A DNA stretch of 64,000 nucleotides from Bacteroidota bacterium (GCA_018267095.1 JAFDZC010000019.1:230680-294679); one strand, 5' to 3'. Shown: positions 1 through 10,580, counted from the first letter of the stretch. Notes: generated by a model not told the origin, from the sequence alone. Program-made: numbers and translations.

Positions 1-3000
1 GGGTTCCGTTGCCTTCATCAAAAGCGGACGAACCAATATTGTTGGTCCAATTGCCATACAAGTATAATTGACCATCAGCCGTTGCTGAATTTGAGTCATC
101 CATATCAATATAACCTGCAGGTCCATTGATTAAAACGTTACCGTGCACTTCAAGTTTGTTGTTAGCATTGCCGATTATTTCAACTTTTTCGCCGGTAACT
201 GTAAGGTTTTTGGCTGAAGCGATATAACTGTAGGCCGACGCATATTGTGCCGTAGCATCAACGGTAGCTTGACGATTAAAAACATTATCGCCCACTTGTA
301 CATCTACAGTAGCATCGGGAACCATGAGTGTATCCCAGTTTCCGCAGTTGAACCAGTTGGTGTCTTTGAATCCGGTCCATTTACCATTGACATAAGTATC
401 AGATGCTATAATCATTCCCGGACAAGTGGTAGCTCCTAAATAATTGTAACCACTGCTGTCAAAAGCAGCATCGGATGCGTAGTAATTCCAATTCGCAGGA
501 TTGTTAATCAGTGCAATCCACTCGTATTTTCCATTGGTGGTTGTTGAAAAATCGGGGTCTACCGGATCGTTAAATTTTACCTGAGAAGCGCCCGTTTCAA
601 GGTTGGCCACATCGGTTGTAAAACAATCTTTTTTAGGATAAATAGTAGAGCCTTTGGTTCCGTTGGCAATGTCCCAAGCCGGAGCCGTTTTCCATGGAAT
701 ATCAGTCCATCCGTACAACACGTTCCCGTTGTAGGTCATGTCGTGAAGAGCCGTATTGGTATTGCCCCAAACACCTCCTTGACAAATCCAAACTTGATCG
801 TCCTTATTCAAATCAAAGAAGTAAGTTGCAGGTGAAGCTACTGATTTATTCCAATTGGCATCTGCTGAACCGCAGGTATAAACTGTGTAATCGGTTCCGT
901 CATTGACACCTCCGTTGGTTGTGTGAATCGTGATGATGGTTCCTTTTGGGAGCGTTGTATTGGTTCGGGTCATCATGATGATTCCTTCGGTATTACCCCA
1001 GAGGCCTGCCGAGACCCTTTCATATCCGTTGTCCGTAAGGTAAATCGTTGTTCCGGGCAACAAATCTTGAAAACAAACAAACGAGATTTCATCAGCCGAA
1101 CCTGAAGACTCTGCAGTTGTATTGACCGCTAAAATGGCCAAGTCACCGGCATTGAGCACCGTGACAGCTACGATGTCAAAAGTAGAACTACTCACCGACG
1201 GAAATGCCGAAGAGGTATTGAGCACAAAGCCGGTTCCTACCACCGTATGAATAATGTTCGCAAAAGTTGCCAGACCGGCCACGGCACTTACCGTCATAGT
1301 ACCTCCGCTCATCGTTCCGGTACTGCTGATGGTTACGGATCCGACATAATCTTTATCTAAATTACCACAAGCGTCTTGAGCTGCTACAATTACATTGGTC
1401 ATGGTATTTCCGGCTCCTGTTGTGACAGGTTGTTGGGTAAAAGCCAGCTTAGTAGCTGTTACGCTGATGACGTTTTTAGCATTGGCAGACGATTGAGCAC
1501 CAAATGCCGTTTTACCCGAACCGGATGATGAAAAAGTGGTCAAGGCATTGGTGATGGAAAAACCAAAATCATCTCCGTCAAAGTTGGTTGAACCAATTCC
1601 GCAGTTGAGCGAAAGTCTTAAGGATAATGTTTTTTGGGTATTATCAGGCACCACAACATTTAAGCCTGAAAAAGTAATATTGTACACACCTGCTGTTGTA
1701 CTCACAACTCCATTGGCTAATCGCGTTGCTCCGTCAAATAACGCGACTGTTTTGATGGCGTCTGACCAACTCGTTACTTGATTTCCGGTTGCTTTGGTAA
1801 TAGTAAAATCGGTTAAAATCGTACTGAGGTTATCAGCATCGGTTGTTGCGCCACCATCTCGCACTTGAAACTGCCATACTTGAATTCCGGTTGAAGAGGT
1901 GAGGTTTGCTGCATCGTTGATGGTTGAAGCAATGGTAGCCGGTTCCGATAAAGCCACTGCCAAAATATCGGAAGCGGCACTCGCAGTAGAAGTTCCTTGA
2001 ATGGCAAAATCATAGGTTCCTTCGTCCACATCATTGTTGGTGATAATCAATGTAGCGTTTGAAGCGCCTAAAGCAAGCGCATTAAATGTAACTGTAAAAG
2101 TTGTTGAACCTCCCGCAGCAACTGGTGAAACCGGCGCAGTAGTGACCGTGTAATCACCTGCATTGACTCCTGAAAAACTGATTCCTGAAATGGTTAGAGC
2201 TGCTGTTCCTGTGTTTTGTATCGTAAAAGTTCTTGTAGTGGTGGTTGAACCTATCACCATGGCTGGAAAAACAGTCCAATCGGCTGTGGTTGGGGTGGTA
2301 TCGCCATCAACAATGGTAGTGGCATTTCCTAAAATATTGATCTCTGGTGATGGTGTAAGAACAGTAATGCTTGTGGTCGTAGCCGGTGTTACGCCTGCAA
2401 CCGGATTGGCATTGATGGTTAAAGTACCATTGCCCGGAGCGGAATATTGAAAATTAATAGGAAAAGTAAGCACTCCTCCCGAAAAAGCAGTCGGCATATT
2501 GCTCATGGCCAATGAACCGGCATTGGTAATCGTGACATTACTACTGTAATTTAAATCTTGATTTCCGTTGGCATCTTGAGCGTAAACCGTTGGAAGTGTT
2601 GAAAAGTTAACGCCAACATATTGTGTCGCGCCAGGTGTGTTGGTGCAAACAATCCTAGTAGTTACCACCGTTACTTCATTATTTGTAGCGCCAGATTCAA
2701 CTGCGGTCCCAGTACCAGATTCAAACTGAGTTGAAGTAGCTATGTTGGCAGTTGTGAAATTTGTTCTGTCGATTTTAAAAGCAAAATTGAGCCCATCAAT
2801 GGTAGTTGGCAAGGTCCCTCCCAAAGCCGTTTTGAGCCATATTTTGAGCCTGTAGGTTTTGGTTCCGCCGTCTGCAATATTTCCTAAAGTGGCGGTATTG
2901 ATCCCTGAAAAAGTAATGTTCGTTGCATTGACGGTTCCAGTCAAAGTATTGGTTCCGTCTGATAGCTCTGCTCCTAAAATCGCCTGTGTCCAATCGGCAA

Positions 3001-3868
3001 TATCATTTCCAGTACCTTGCGGGATTACTATCTGGCTGATTAACGTGGGCAAAGCATCGTTGGCAGCAACGGTATTGGCATCATCAGTTACCAAAAAATC
3101 AAAGTTCAAAGAAGACGAGGCTAGTGTGTTTACTAATGATGAGATAGTAGCGGGCTCAGCTCCAACTCCGGCTGTAACTCCAGAATAAGAGGATGGTGTG
3201 GGTGAAGTTGCATAAACTGTAAAATCGTCAATTCCTATGTGTGCATTACTGCCTGACGGGGTTCCGTTGGCAATTGAAAACCTAAAATCTACACTTGTCC
3301 CATTGGGAATCGATAAACCCGAGATGGTTATGGCTCTGGCTGTTTGAACCACATTAAACAATGTTGACGAACCGGTTGTAGCTGTATAGCTGTTGGTGCC
3401 GGTGATCCCGGTGTTTGAGTAGGCTCCGGCGCCAATTCTGTAATCCATGGCGACGGTGGTAGCTCTACCTGCATCATTATATTGCTCAACATTCCAAGTA
3501 ATAACAAAACCGTCTACAACTCCTCCTGTATTATTGACCGCGCTAAAGGTAAAAGTGGTTGAACCTGAGGTGGCTTGTTTTTGCAAAATAGCATAATCTG
3601 AACTTACACTTGAAGCTCGACCAGCATAACAATTGTTCCCTGAAGCATTCGCTACGGTTGGAGTGGCCGCTCCAGAAGTTATGATTGGATACATGGCATT
3701 GTACGTTGCCGTTGTAACTGCCCAATTGGTTGGGAGAGTAATCGCTGTTCCTCTGAAAGCGTCAAAATTTTGAGTGTAAGTATTCCCTGAACCCGTTCCG
3801 GTAATGGAATACTGTGCAACCGAAAAAAAACTACATAAGAGAGCTGTTATGAGTAATTTTATCTTCAT
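1..3868 (-). CDS. Large secreted protein with choice-of-anchor-D/ASH-like domain (partial, 3' end outside window)
   Basis: The frame stays open on the minus strand from an ATG at 3868 to the window edge, giving about 1,289 residues without the C-terminus. The N-terminus (MKIKLLITALLCSFFSVAQ) is a signal peptide ending just before YSITGTGSG. Residues about 20-230 look like a beta-sandwich domain with a shared motif NTYTQNFDAF. Residues about 505-622 match the choice-of-anchor-D/ASH fold (PEINILGN, TFTIQNTGTAALTISGI). Residues about 940-1250 contain a segment with NAGDLAILAVNT and YLTDNGYE, which I only know as a recurring module of flavobacterial exoproteins. Composition is rich in Thr, Ser, Asn and Gly. 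A T9SS sorting domain would be expected at the missing C-terminus but cannot be seen. It is transcribed away from recX. Probably an exported surface or adhesin-like protein; no enzyme motif was recognised. Confidence 0.85.
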   Translation of the reverse strand, partial: MKIKLLITALLCSFFSVAQYSITGTGSGNTYTQNFDAFRGTAITLPTNWAVTTATYNAMYPIITSGAATPTVANASGNNCYAGRASSVSSDYAILQKQATSGSTTFTFSAVNNTGGVVDGFVITWNVEQYNDAGRATTVAMDYRIGAGAYSNTGITGTNSYTATTGSSTLFNVVQTARAITISGLSIPNGTSVDFRFSIANGTPSGSNAHIGIDDFTVYATSPTPSSYSGVTAGVGAEPATISSLVNTLASSSLNFDFLVTDDANTVAANDALPTLISQIVIPQGTGNDIADWTQAILGAELSDGTNTLTGTVNATNITFSGINTATLGNIADGGTKTYRLKIWLKTALGGTLPTTIDGLNFAFKIDRTNFTTANIATSTQFESGTGTAVESGATNNEVTVVTTRIVCTNTPGATQYVGVNFSTLPTVYAQDANGNQDLNYSSNVTITNAGSLAMSNMPTAFSGGVLTFPINFQYSAPGNGTLTINANPVAGVTPATTTSITVLTPSPEINILGNATTIVDGDTTPTTADWTVFPAMVIGSTTTTRTFTIQNTGTAALTISGISFSGVNAGDYTVTTAPVSPVAAGGSTTFTVTFNALALGASNATLIITNNDVDEGTYDFAIQGTSTASAASDILAVALSEPATIASTINDAANLTSSTGIQVWQFQVRDGGATTDADNLSTILTDFTITKATGNQVTSWSDAIKTVALFDGATRLANGVVSTTAGVYNITFSGLNVVVPDNTQKTLSLRLSLNCGIGSTNFDGDDFGFSITNALTTFSSSGSGKTAFGAQSSANAKNVISVTATKLAFTQQPVTTGAGNTMTNVIVAAQDACGNLDKDYVGSVTISSTGTMSGGTMTVSAVAGLATFANIIHTVVGTGFVLNTSSAFPSVSSSTFDIVAVTVLNAGDLAILAVNTTAESSGSADEISFVCFQDLLPGTTIYLTDNGYERVSAGLWGNTEGIIMMTRTNTTLPKGTIITIHTTNGGVNDGTDYTVYTCGSADANWNKSVASPATYFFDLNKDDQVWICQGGVWGNTNTALHDMTYNGNVLYGWTDIPWKTAPAWDIANGTKGSTIYPKKDCFTTDVANLETGASQVKFNDPVDPDFSTTTNGKYEWIALINNPANWNYYASDAAFDSSGYNYLGATTCPGMIIASDTYVNGKWTGFKDTNWFNCGNWDTLMVPDATVDVQVGDNVFNRQATVDATAQYASAYSYIASAKNLTVTGEKVEIIGNANNKLEVHGNVLINGPAGYIDMDDSNSATADGQLYLYGNWTNNIGSSAFDEGNGT

Positions 3869-3938
3869 TTTTTTTGTGGTTATGAAACATTAGCGCATAA
3901 AAAAAGCAGGCTGTTTTTGTTGTGTAGATTGGGTAGGT

Positions 3939-3946
3939 CAAAATTA
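3939..3946 (-). promoter_or_regulatory. Possible -7 box for the left-edge secreted protein
   Basis: On the minus strand this reads TAATTTTG, matching the Bacteroidetes TAnnTTTG box, about 70 bases before the ATG at 3868. No TTG lies at the expected -33 distance, so support is weak. Confidence 0.3.
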
Positions 3947-4130
3947 CTACTATTTCATTTAAAATGATGCTCTTGAGATGATGAAATTGTAAACAAATTC
4001 ACTTAAAAACAAACATTTTAGCAGTCGAATGATTTTTTACAAGGTTTTTTCTTACAAGAATATAACTTATTATCAATCAGCAGATTAAACCTTATTTGAA
4101 TGATTTAAAGAAAAATTTTCAAAAAGAAAT

Positions 4131-4138
4131 TAATTTTG
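4131..4138 (+). promoter_or_regulatory. Possible -7 box of recX
   Basis: The sequence TAATTTTG fits TAnnTTTG. It overlaps the TTG at 4136 that would be the longest start of the recX frame, which argues that translation begins at a downstream ATG (4151 or 4160). The nearest upstream TTTG (4095-4098) is 32 bases away, too far for a good -33 element. Confidence 0.4.
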
Positions 4139-4150
4139 ACTTTCTTCTTT

Positions 4151-4636
4151 ATGGATTGTATGAATTCATTTAACCCTGAAATCCAAGAGCTAATAAAGAA
4201 ACTTGAACACTATTGTGCTTATCAAGAGCGCTGCCATGAGGATGTTCGTCAAAAAATGCATCAGCTCAATGTGCCCTACAGTCAACGAGATGAATTGGTG
4301 GTACATTTAATTGAAAACAATTACCTCAATGAAGAGCGATTTGCCATTGCTTTTGCTCGCGGAAAACATCGAATTAAACTTTGGGGCAAACAAAGAATTT
4401 CGAATGAACTTAAGTTCAGAAATATCTCTTCACGCATTATAAATACTGCAATTAAAGAATTGTCCGACCAAGAATATTATGACAATTTTAGTTGTTTAGC
4501 TGAAAAGATTTGGCAACAAACCACAGAATCTAATCTTTTACTAAAAAAGAAAAAATGCACTGAGTTTTTGCTCCGAAAAGGTTATGAAACATCTTTGGTT
4601 TATGATAAAATTCATGAATTAGAATCTACCTTATAG
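4151..4636 (+). CDS. recX: Regulatory protein RecX
   Basis: RecX binds RecA filaments and modulates recombinase activity in the cytoplasm. The product is about 161 residues, all helical, as usual for the family. It carries the family pattern KLEHYCAYQERCHEDV near the N-terminus, then NNYLNEERFAIAFARGKHR and WGKQRISNEL, which match the first and second three-helix repeats. The frame is open back to a TTG at 4136, but that codon lies inside a promoter-like box, so I start at ATG 4151; ATG 4160 (MNSFNPE) is equally plausible and better matches the family's N-terminus. It stands alone between the divergent left-edge secreted protein and the large repeat protein; recA is not in the window. Confidence 0.9.
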   Translation: MDCMNSFNPEIQELIKKLEHYCAYQERCHEDVRQKMHQLNVPYSQRDELVVHLIENNYLNEERFAIAFARGKHRIKLWGKQRISNELKFRNISSRIINTAIKELSDQEYYDNFSCLAEKIWQQTTESNLLLKKKKCTEFLLRKGYETSLVYDKIHELESTL

Positions 4637-4944
4637 CGCTCGCTAAATCACTGCTTTTTCTACCGAATGTCTTTTGCATTTTATCGGTAAAAAACACTCC
4701 TTCCAAAATATTGTAAGTATTTACAGTAATTTTTAAAAGAGATGAAAAGATTTAATATTTCAGTCTAAATAACTGAAAATGAAGCTTTTTTTATGTCCTT
4801 AAAACAAACTAAATCGTTTTCGTAAAATGTAGGAAAAAAAATATATTATCTAAAGATTTGTGTATTTCATCGGTATTTTTATACATTTGGTCGATTTTTA
4901 AAAACAAACCCACCACAACTGTATCAACTTAACCTGTTAGTGTT
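4637..4944. other. AT-rich intergenic region upstream of the large repeat protein
   Basis: This 308-base stretch has no credible ORF. Near 4671-4692 a weak inverted repeat (ACCGA and TCGGT arms followed by an A run) might end recX transcription. The right part contains the strong promoter listed separately at 4857-4889. Nothing else was recognised. Confidence 0.5.
4857..4889 (+). promoter_or_regulatory. Bacteroidetes-type promoter of the large repeat protein
   Basis: TTTG at 4857-4860, a 21-base spacer, and TACATTTG at 4882-4889 match the TTTG...TAnnTTTG sigma-A consensus of Bacteroidetes. Transcription would start near 4896, leaving an untranslated leader of about 50 bases before the ATG at 4945. 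Confidence 0.7.
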
Positions 4945-7900
4945 ATGAAAAAAAATACTTTATCGGAGTTAAAAGACAGAACTGTCATTATTGCAACCGC
5001 TGTATTTAACCAACTACACTTAATTTTTATTCTCCTTGCACTTATCTTTTTTAGTGTAGAAACCGCATCCGCACAATGTACGCCGGCTGGAAATCAAACC
5101 TCATACGGAATAGGTTCCTGGATTGCATATGTTTATTCATACACTGATACGGGCAATCCACCTTCTAATGCATTTGTTACCTACAGAGGTTTTACCACAC
5201 AATCCGAGATTTTTGATTATGATTTAGGATCGGGCTCCATTTCTGGTACAAACATCTGTGGATCTTACAGCGATTATTTTTCATATCGCCTCTTGATGCA
5301 ACGCACTTTTAGTCCCGGATACTACTCATTTACTGTTGGCGGTGATGATGGATACAGGTTGAGTTTTGATGGGGGAGCAACTTACTTGATAAATGTATGG
5401 AATGACCACGGATATACCACTACATCAGCGAATTCAATATACCTAAGCGGAACTTATAACATGGTTCTGGAATACTATGAAAAAGGTGGAGTCTCAAGGC
5501 TTTCATATTCCTATACGAATTGTACTACGAGTTCAACGGCTCCAACATCGATTGCCGGAAACAACAGTATTTGTTCTGGCGATAGTACAACACTTACTGC
5601 AACCGGCGGAACTTTAGGATCTTCAGGAGCCTATCAATGGGGAACAGGCACAACAGTCGGATCGAATATCATTTCCGGTCAAACCGGTGTTTCCATAACC
5701 GTATCACCAAGTTCAACAACCACTTATTGGGTTAGAAGAATTGATCCTGCTCCGTGCAGTATCACAACCTCCGGAGTTACACAAACAGTTACTGTAAATA
5801 GCCCTTCAACGGTTCCAACAACCATCAGCGGAACAACAAATCTCTGTTTGGGCAACAGCACTACCCTCACTGCCAGCGGAGGAACATTAGCAACAGGTGC
5901 GGTCTATGAATGGGGAACGGGCACTACAGTAGGCTCGAACATAATTTCTGGTCAAACCGGTGCGTCGATTACCGTAACCCCAACGTCCACAACTACCTAC
6001 TGGGTGCGTCGAACCAACCCAAGCCCTTGCTCTGCATATACAAGCGGAATAAGCTCAACCGTAACTGTGAACGTCCCTGCGGGAGACCAAACAAGCTACG
6101 GAAATGGCTCTTGGATTGGGTATGTATACTCTGCAATCGACACGGCCAATCCGCCGAGCAATGCTTTTAGCACTAATTATCGCGGATATGTCACGCAATC
6201 TGAAACCTTTGACCAAAATATAGGTGCCGGCAGCTTGTCAGGAACCAATCTTTGCGGAACCTATGCGGATCAGTTTTCGATTAGATTTAAAATGCGTAAA
6301 AACTTCACAGCCGGATATTATACTTTTACAGTTGCCGGAGATGATGGATACAGACTCAGTCTCGATGGCGGAGCTACATTTATCATCAATAATTTTGTAG
6401 ATCACGGATATATTTCATCAACTTCTTCACAATTCTATCTCAGCGGAAATGTTAATTTAGTCATAGAATATTATGAACAAGGCGGAAACTCTCAGGTTAC
6501 CTTTAGTTATAGTGCTTGTACCAATTTCTCAACAGCACCCACCGGGATTTCTGGAACCACCGCTTTGTGTGCAGGATCAGGAACCACTTTATCAGCCACA
6601 GGCGGTTATGCAGCTCCTGGAGCTACTTATCAATGGGGAACCGGCTCAACGGTGGGTTCGAACATTATCTCTGGAGCAACATCTTCAACTTATTATGTTA
6701 ATCCTTCTGCTACTACCACTTATTGGGTACGAAGAATTGACGGATCTCCTTGTAACCTAACAACGACCGGCGTTACACAGACTGTCACGGTTTCTACAGC
6801 ATCTACAGCTCCTACCGGCATTAGCGGAACAACAACGGTTTGTCGTGGCAACAGTATTACTTTAACAGCAACCGGAGGAACTTTAGCTGCAGGCGGATCT
6901 TATCAATGGGGATTTGGTTCAACTGTGGGCAGTAATATTCTGGCAGGTCAAACGAACGTTTCTATCTCTGTAAATCCAAGTTCATCAACGAGTTATTGGG
7001 TTCGCCGTTTAGACCCTGCTCCCTGCAATACAACTACTTCTGCAGCTAGTGTTTACGTTACTGTCAGCAATCCATCATCGGCGCCCACCGGAATCTCAGG
7101 AACCACTTCATTGTGCAACGGTTCCGGAGGAACAACTTTAACCGCTACCGGAGGAACACTCGGAACAGGTTCCAATTATCAATGGGGAACAGGTTCAACC
7201 ATCGGCTCGAATATTATTGCAGGCGCTACCAATGTTTCGTATTATATCAATCCGTCAACAACTACTACCTATTGGGTAAGAATTGTCGATCCGGCACCTT
7301 GTAGCCAAAATACGGCCGGAGTAACTTTGACTGTAACGGTCAACCAACCATCAACCCAGCCTACTACCATCAGCGGAACCACAACGATTTGTTCCGGACA
7401 AAGTACTACGTTAACAGTATCCGGAGGAACACATGGCACCGGAGCAGTTTACCAATGGGGAACCGGATATAGTGCAGGTTCCAATGTTATAACGGGTGCT
7501 ACCGGAAACTCAATCACGGTAAATCCGACGGTTCAGACCGGTTATTGGGTTCGTCGTGTTGATCCATCTCCTTGTCCGGCTACCAATTCAGGTTGGATAA
7601 CCACCACCGTGAATGTAAATCCGGTTTCAACTGCACCCACTACGATAACGCCTTCAACTACTTCAACTTGTCCGGGAACTTCAATGACTTTGACGGCTTC
7701 TGGTGGAACTGGTCAATCGGGCTCAACTTTTCAATGGGGAACTGGCTCAACAGTTGGCTCAAATGTTATCTCGGGACAAACATCGGCTACTTTAAGCATC
7801 ACGCCAAGTACAACCACCACTTATTGGGTACGTCGTTATGACTCAGGATGTAACTCATATACCTCAGGAATTACCTACACTGCAACCATCGCAACAACCG

Positions 7901-10572
7901 GAAACCCATCTTCTTTTGGCAGCAATACTTGGAATGTATATGGTTATTCAGGTTCTGATGTTAGTTTGGCCACAACTACTTATATTGGTTATTACAGCAC
8001 AAACACTTTAAATTTTGATACGCAAACCGGAACCAATAGCTGGGGTAATGCAACATCGCCATCTAGTTCAGCAGGTTGGAGCGGATGCTCTGTACCGAAT
8101 GACAATCATACTTTTACTGCTAAAAGACAGGGATTCCCTTGCGGACGTTATGCCCTCTACATGCAGAATTGGGATGATGTAGCCCGACTTTATGTGAACG
8201 GAACTCTGGTTTGGTCTGCCAACTCTTGGAGCGGTAACGGAAACTACAATGTTAGTGTGGGGACATTTGATTTGGATGCCAACTCAACTATTGAATTGCG
8301 GAACGCTGAAATAGGTGGTGTTTCAAACATCAGTCTTACTTTGACGAACATTTCAGTGGCATCAACGGCGCCAACATCAATAACCGGCACAACTTCTATT
8401 TGCAGCGGTAGTTCAACCACACTGACCGCCAACGGAGGAACCACCGGGACCAATGGCATTTTTGAATGGGGAACTGGAACTACTGTTGGCTCAAACGTAA
8501 TCTCTGGCGCCAATACTGCCTCAATTACGGTGTCGCCAACCAGCAACACCACTTATTGGGTAAGACGCGTAGACAGTTTCTGCGGCGGAGCAACTTCTGG
8601 AGTAATACAAACTGTAACGATATCAACGGCAACAGTGGCCGGAACTTTAAGTTCAACCACAACTACCATTTGTAAAAATACCCAACCCAACTCGATTGTG
8701 TTATCGGGCAATACCGGAAGTGTCGTCAAATGGCAATATGCCAATGATGCCGCCTTTACCAGTGGCGTTACAGATATAGCATCAACAGCTACAACCCTCA
8801 CAGGAGCACAAATCGGAAACGTTTCTTCTACCAGATATTTTAGAGCGGTAGTTCAAAGCGGAACTTGCCCGACAGTCTATACAACTCCGATTACTATCAC
8901 TGTTCCGGCGACCGTTACCTATAGCAATGGCGCTTGGAACGGAACACCTGACAGCACCACACCAGTTGTAATCTCGGGAAATCTAACTTTAAATTCTGAC
9001 TTAAACGTTTGTTCTTGCAGAGTAACGGGTAATTCTACTTTAACGGTCAACAGCGGCAGCAATTTAATTGTTCAAACCTCTGTTGATGTGGTGAGCAATG
9101 GAAACATTATTTTAAAAGACAAAGCAAGTTTGGTGCAGATAGACGACACTGCCTCTAACTCCGGAAGCATTACCGCTTACAAAAAATCGGCACCGATGAA
9201 AGCATACGATTACAGTTATTGGTCTTCGCCGGTTCAAAACTGGAGACTGAATCAGTTATCGCCCAATACACAAACTGACAAATATTACAGCTTTGATCCC
9301 ATCATCAACAATTGGTCATCAATAGCCAGCGGAAATGCCGTAATGACTTCAGGCAAAGGTTATATCATCCGCGCGCCGCAAGGCTGGAGTTTAACCAACG
9401 CCAGCTCGGGCATTTACGAAGGAAGTTTTGTTGGAACGCCCAATACTGGTGTCGTCCCGGTGAGCATTCAAAAAGGTGCCGGGTATATGAATCTCATCGG
9501 AAATCCATATCCATCAGCTATTGATATTGATCTGTTCTTGACCGATCCAACCAACGCAGGTATTGTCAATGGAACGATTTATTTGTGGACGCACAACACC
9601 GCCATCAGCAGTAGTATTCCGGGTAACGCAACCTATAATTACACTAGTGATGATTATGCCAAATACAATCTGACCGGAGGTATCAAAACCGCTTCATCCG
9701 CTATAACAGGTGGTGTAGCTCCTAATGGAAAAATTGCTTCCGGGCAAGGTTTCTTTATCGAAGCTAATTCATCTTTAGCTGCCGGAACTTACACTGCAAA
9801 CTTTAAAAACAGCATGCGCGTAGCGAGCAATCAAAATCAGTTTTATCGAGTTGCCGGTAACAATGACAATGCTTCAAGAACCACGAACACAGTGGTTGAG
9901 AAAAATCGACTTTGGGTAAACATATCTAACGCACAAGGAGCTTACAACGAAGTTTTGCTTGGTTATCTGAGTGGTGCTACCAATGGCTATGACACCCTTT
10001 ACGACGGAAAAACGCTTTTGGCCGGAAATGTGTTGTCATTGTATACCATCCAAGGAACTGACAACTACTCGATTCAAGGAAGAGCGCTTCCGTTTAACGA
10101 TGCCGATATTATTCCGCTTGGATACAGCACTACGGTAGCCGGTACATTCACCATTGCCATCGAAAACACAGACGGTTTCTTTCAAAATCAAAATGTTTAT
10201 TTAATTGACAAACTCAACCATGTCATCCAAAATCTCAAAAACGGAACCTACACCTTTACCACCGCAACAGGAACATTTGACACGCGTTTTGAGCTTAGAT
10301 TCAACCCATACTTGTTGAGCAACGAACAACCAGTATTCAACCCAGATGCTGTGATTGTTTACAGTCAAAAACATCAGGTAAACATTCATGCTCCTTCAAA
10401 TATTCAAAAGGTGGGTATCTATGATTTGTTGGGCAGATTGCTTGCTGAAAACGATAATGTTCACGCACAAGACTATCAATCAAGCTTAGTAAATGTTGCT
10501 ACCGAAGCGTTGATTGTCAAAATCACACTTGAAAACGGAGTGATTGTCAACCGAAAAATAATTTTAGAATAA
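4945..10572 (+). CDS. Giant secreted repeat protein with PA14-like and Ig-like units and T9SS sorting domain
   Basis: The 1,875-residue product has a long hydrophobic N-terminal segment (about residues 24-43) ending ETASAQC, read as a signal peptide with an extended n-region. Residues about 48-190 and 378-527 are two copies of a PA14-like domain (GDDGYRLSFDGG, GDDGYRLSLDGG); a more divergent sandwich lies at about 982-1137. Between them are eight Ig-like units of about 91 residues with the core YQWGTGSTVGSN, TTTYWVRR and TVTVN. Residues about 1,290-1,790 are non-repetitive and contain PYPSAIDIDLF, often seen just before T9SS tails. The last 75 residues (VGIYDLLGRLLAE to NRKIILE) are a type A T9SS sorting domain. 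It is therefore probably exported and anchored or released at the surface. PA14 domains often bind sugars, so an adhesive role is an inference. A strong promoter precedes it and a bidirectional terminator follows. Confidence 0.93.
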   Translation: MKKNTLSELKDRTVIIATAVFNQLHLIFILLALIFFSVETASAQCTPAGNQTSYGIGSWIAYVYSYTDTGNPPSNAFVTYRGFTTQSEIFDYDLGSGSISGTNICGSYSDYFSYRLLMQRTFSPGYYSFTVGGDDGYRLSFDGGATYLINVWNDHGYTTTSANSIYLSGTYNMVLEYYEKGGVSRLSYSYTNCTTSSTAPTSIAGNNSICSGDSTTLTATGGTLGSSGAYQWGTGTTVGSNIISGQTGVSITVSPSSTTTYWVRRIDPAPCSITTSGVTQTVTVNSPSTVPTTISGTTNLCLGNSTTLTASGGTLATGAVYEWGTGTTVGSNIISGQTGASITVTPTSTTTYWVRRTNPSPCSAYTSGISSTVTVNVPAGDQTSYGNGSWIGYVYSAIDTANPPSNAFSTNYRGYVTQSETFDQNIGAGSLSGTNLCGTYADQFSIRFKMRKNFTAGYYTFTVAGDDGYRLSLDGGATFIINNFVDHGYISSTSSQFYLSGNVNLVIEYYEQGGNSQVTFSYSACTNFSTAPTGISGTTALCAGSGTTLSATGGYAAPGATYQWGTGSTVGSNIISGATSSTYYVNPSATTTYWVRRIDGSPCNLTTTGVTQTVTVSTASTAPTGISGTTTVCRGNSITLTATGGTLAAGGSYQWGFGSTVGSNILAGQTNVSISVNPSSSTSYWVRRLDPAPCNTTTSAASVYVTVSNPSSAPTGISGTTSLCNGSGGTTLTATGGTLGTGSNYQWGTGSTIGSNIIAGATNVSYYINPSTTTTYWVRIVDPAPCSQNTAGVTLTVTVNQPSTQPTTISGTTTICSGQSTTLTVSGGTHGTGAVYQWGTGYSAGSNVITGATGNSITVNPTVQTGYWVRRVDPSPCPATNSGWITTTVNVNPVSTAPTTITPSTTSTCPGTSMTLTASGGTGQSGSTFQWGTGSTVGSNVISGQTSATLSITPSTTTTYWVRRYDSGCNSYTSGITYTATIATTGNPSSFGSNTWNVYGYSGSDVSLATTTYIGYYSTNTLNFDTQTGTNSWGNATSPSSSAGWSGCSVPNDNHTFTAKRQGFPCGRYALYMQNWDDVARLYVNGTLVWSANSWSGNGNYNVSVGTFDLDANSTIELRNAEIGGVSNISLTLTNISVASTAPTSITGTTSICSGSSTTLTANGGTTGTNGIFEWGTGTTVGSNVISGANTASITVSPTSNTTYWVRRVDSFCGGATSGVIQTVTISTATVAGTLSSTTTTICKNTQPNSIVLSGNTGSVVKWQYANDAAFTSGVTDIASTATTLTGAQIGNVSSTRYFRAVVQSGTCPTVYTTPITITVPATVTYSNGAWNGTPDSTTPVVISGNLTLNSDLNVCSCRVTGNSTLTVNSGSNLIVQTSVDVVSNGNIILKDKASLVQIDDTASNSGSITAYKKSAPMKAYDYSYWSSPVQNWRLNQLSPNTQTDKYYSFDPIINNWSSIASGNAVMTSGKGYIIRAPQGWSLTNASSGIYEGSFVGTPNTGVVPVSIQKGAGYMNLIGNPYPSAIDIDLFLTDPTNAGIVNGTIYLWTHNTAISSSIPGNATYNYTSDDYAKYNLTGGIKTASSAITGGVAPNGKIASGQGFFIEANSSLAAGTYTANFKNSMRVASNQNQFYRVAGNNDNASRTTNTVVEKNRLWVNISNAQGAYNEVLLGYLSGATNGYDTLYDGKTLLAGNVLSLYTIQGTDNYSIQGRALPFNDADIIPLGYSTTVAGTFTIAIENTDGFFQNQNVYLIDKLNHVIQNLKNGTYTFTTATGTFDTRFELRFNPYLLSNEQPVFNPDAVIVYSQKHQVNIHAPSNIQKVGIYDLLGRLLAENDNVHAQDYQSSLVNVATEALIVKITLENGVIVNRKIILE
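5533..8630 (+). repeat. Eight Ig-like coding repeats of about 91 codons, interrupted by PA14-like inserts
   Basis: Units begin with S-T-A-P-T-x-I-S-G and end with T-V-T-V. Two lie before the second PA14-like copy, five before the third beta-sandwich insert, and one after it. They are clearly homologous in protein but diverged in DNA, so the array is older than the right-hand BIG2 array. Confidence 0.85.
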
Positions 10573-10580
10573 ATGAAAAG

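Noticed and set aside
4671-4692. Possible terminator of recX
   Set aside because: Arms are short, the loop is long and pairing is imperfect; kept only as a comment in the intergenic entry.
8244-8801. Two minus-strand frames inside the left repeat protein
   Set aside because: They are Val/Pro-rich antisense shadows of Thr/Gly-rich repeats.
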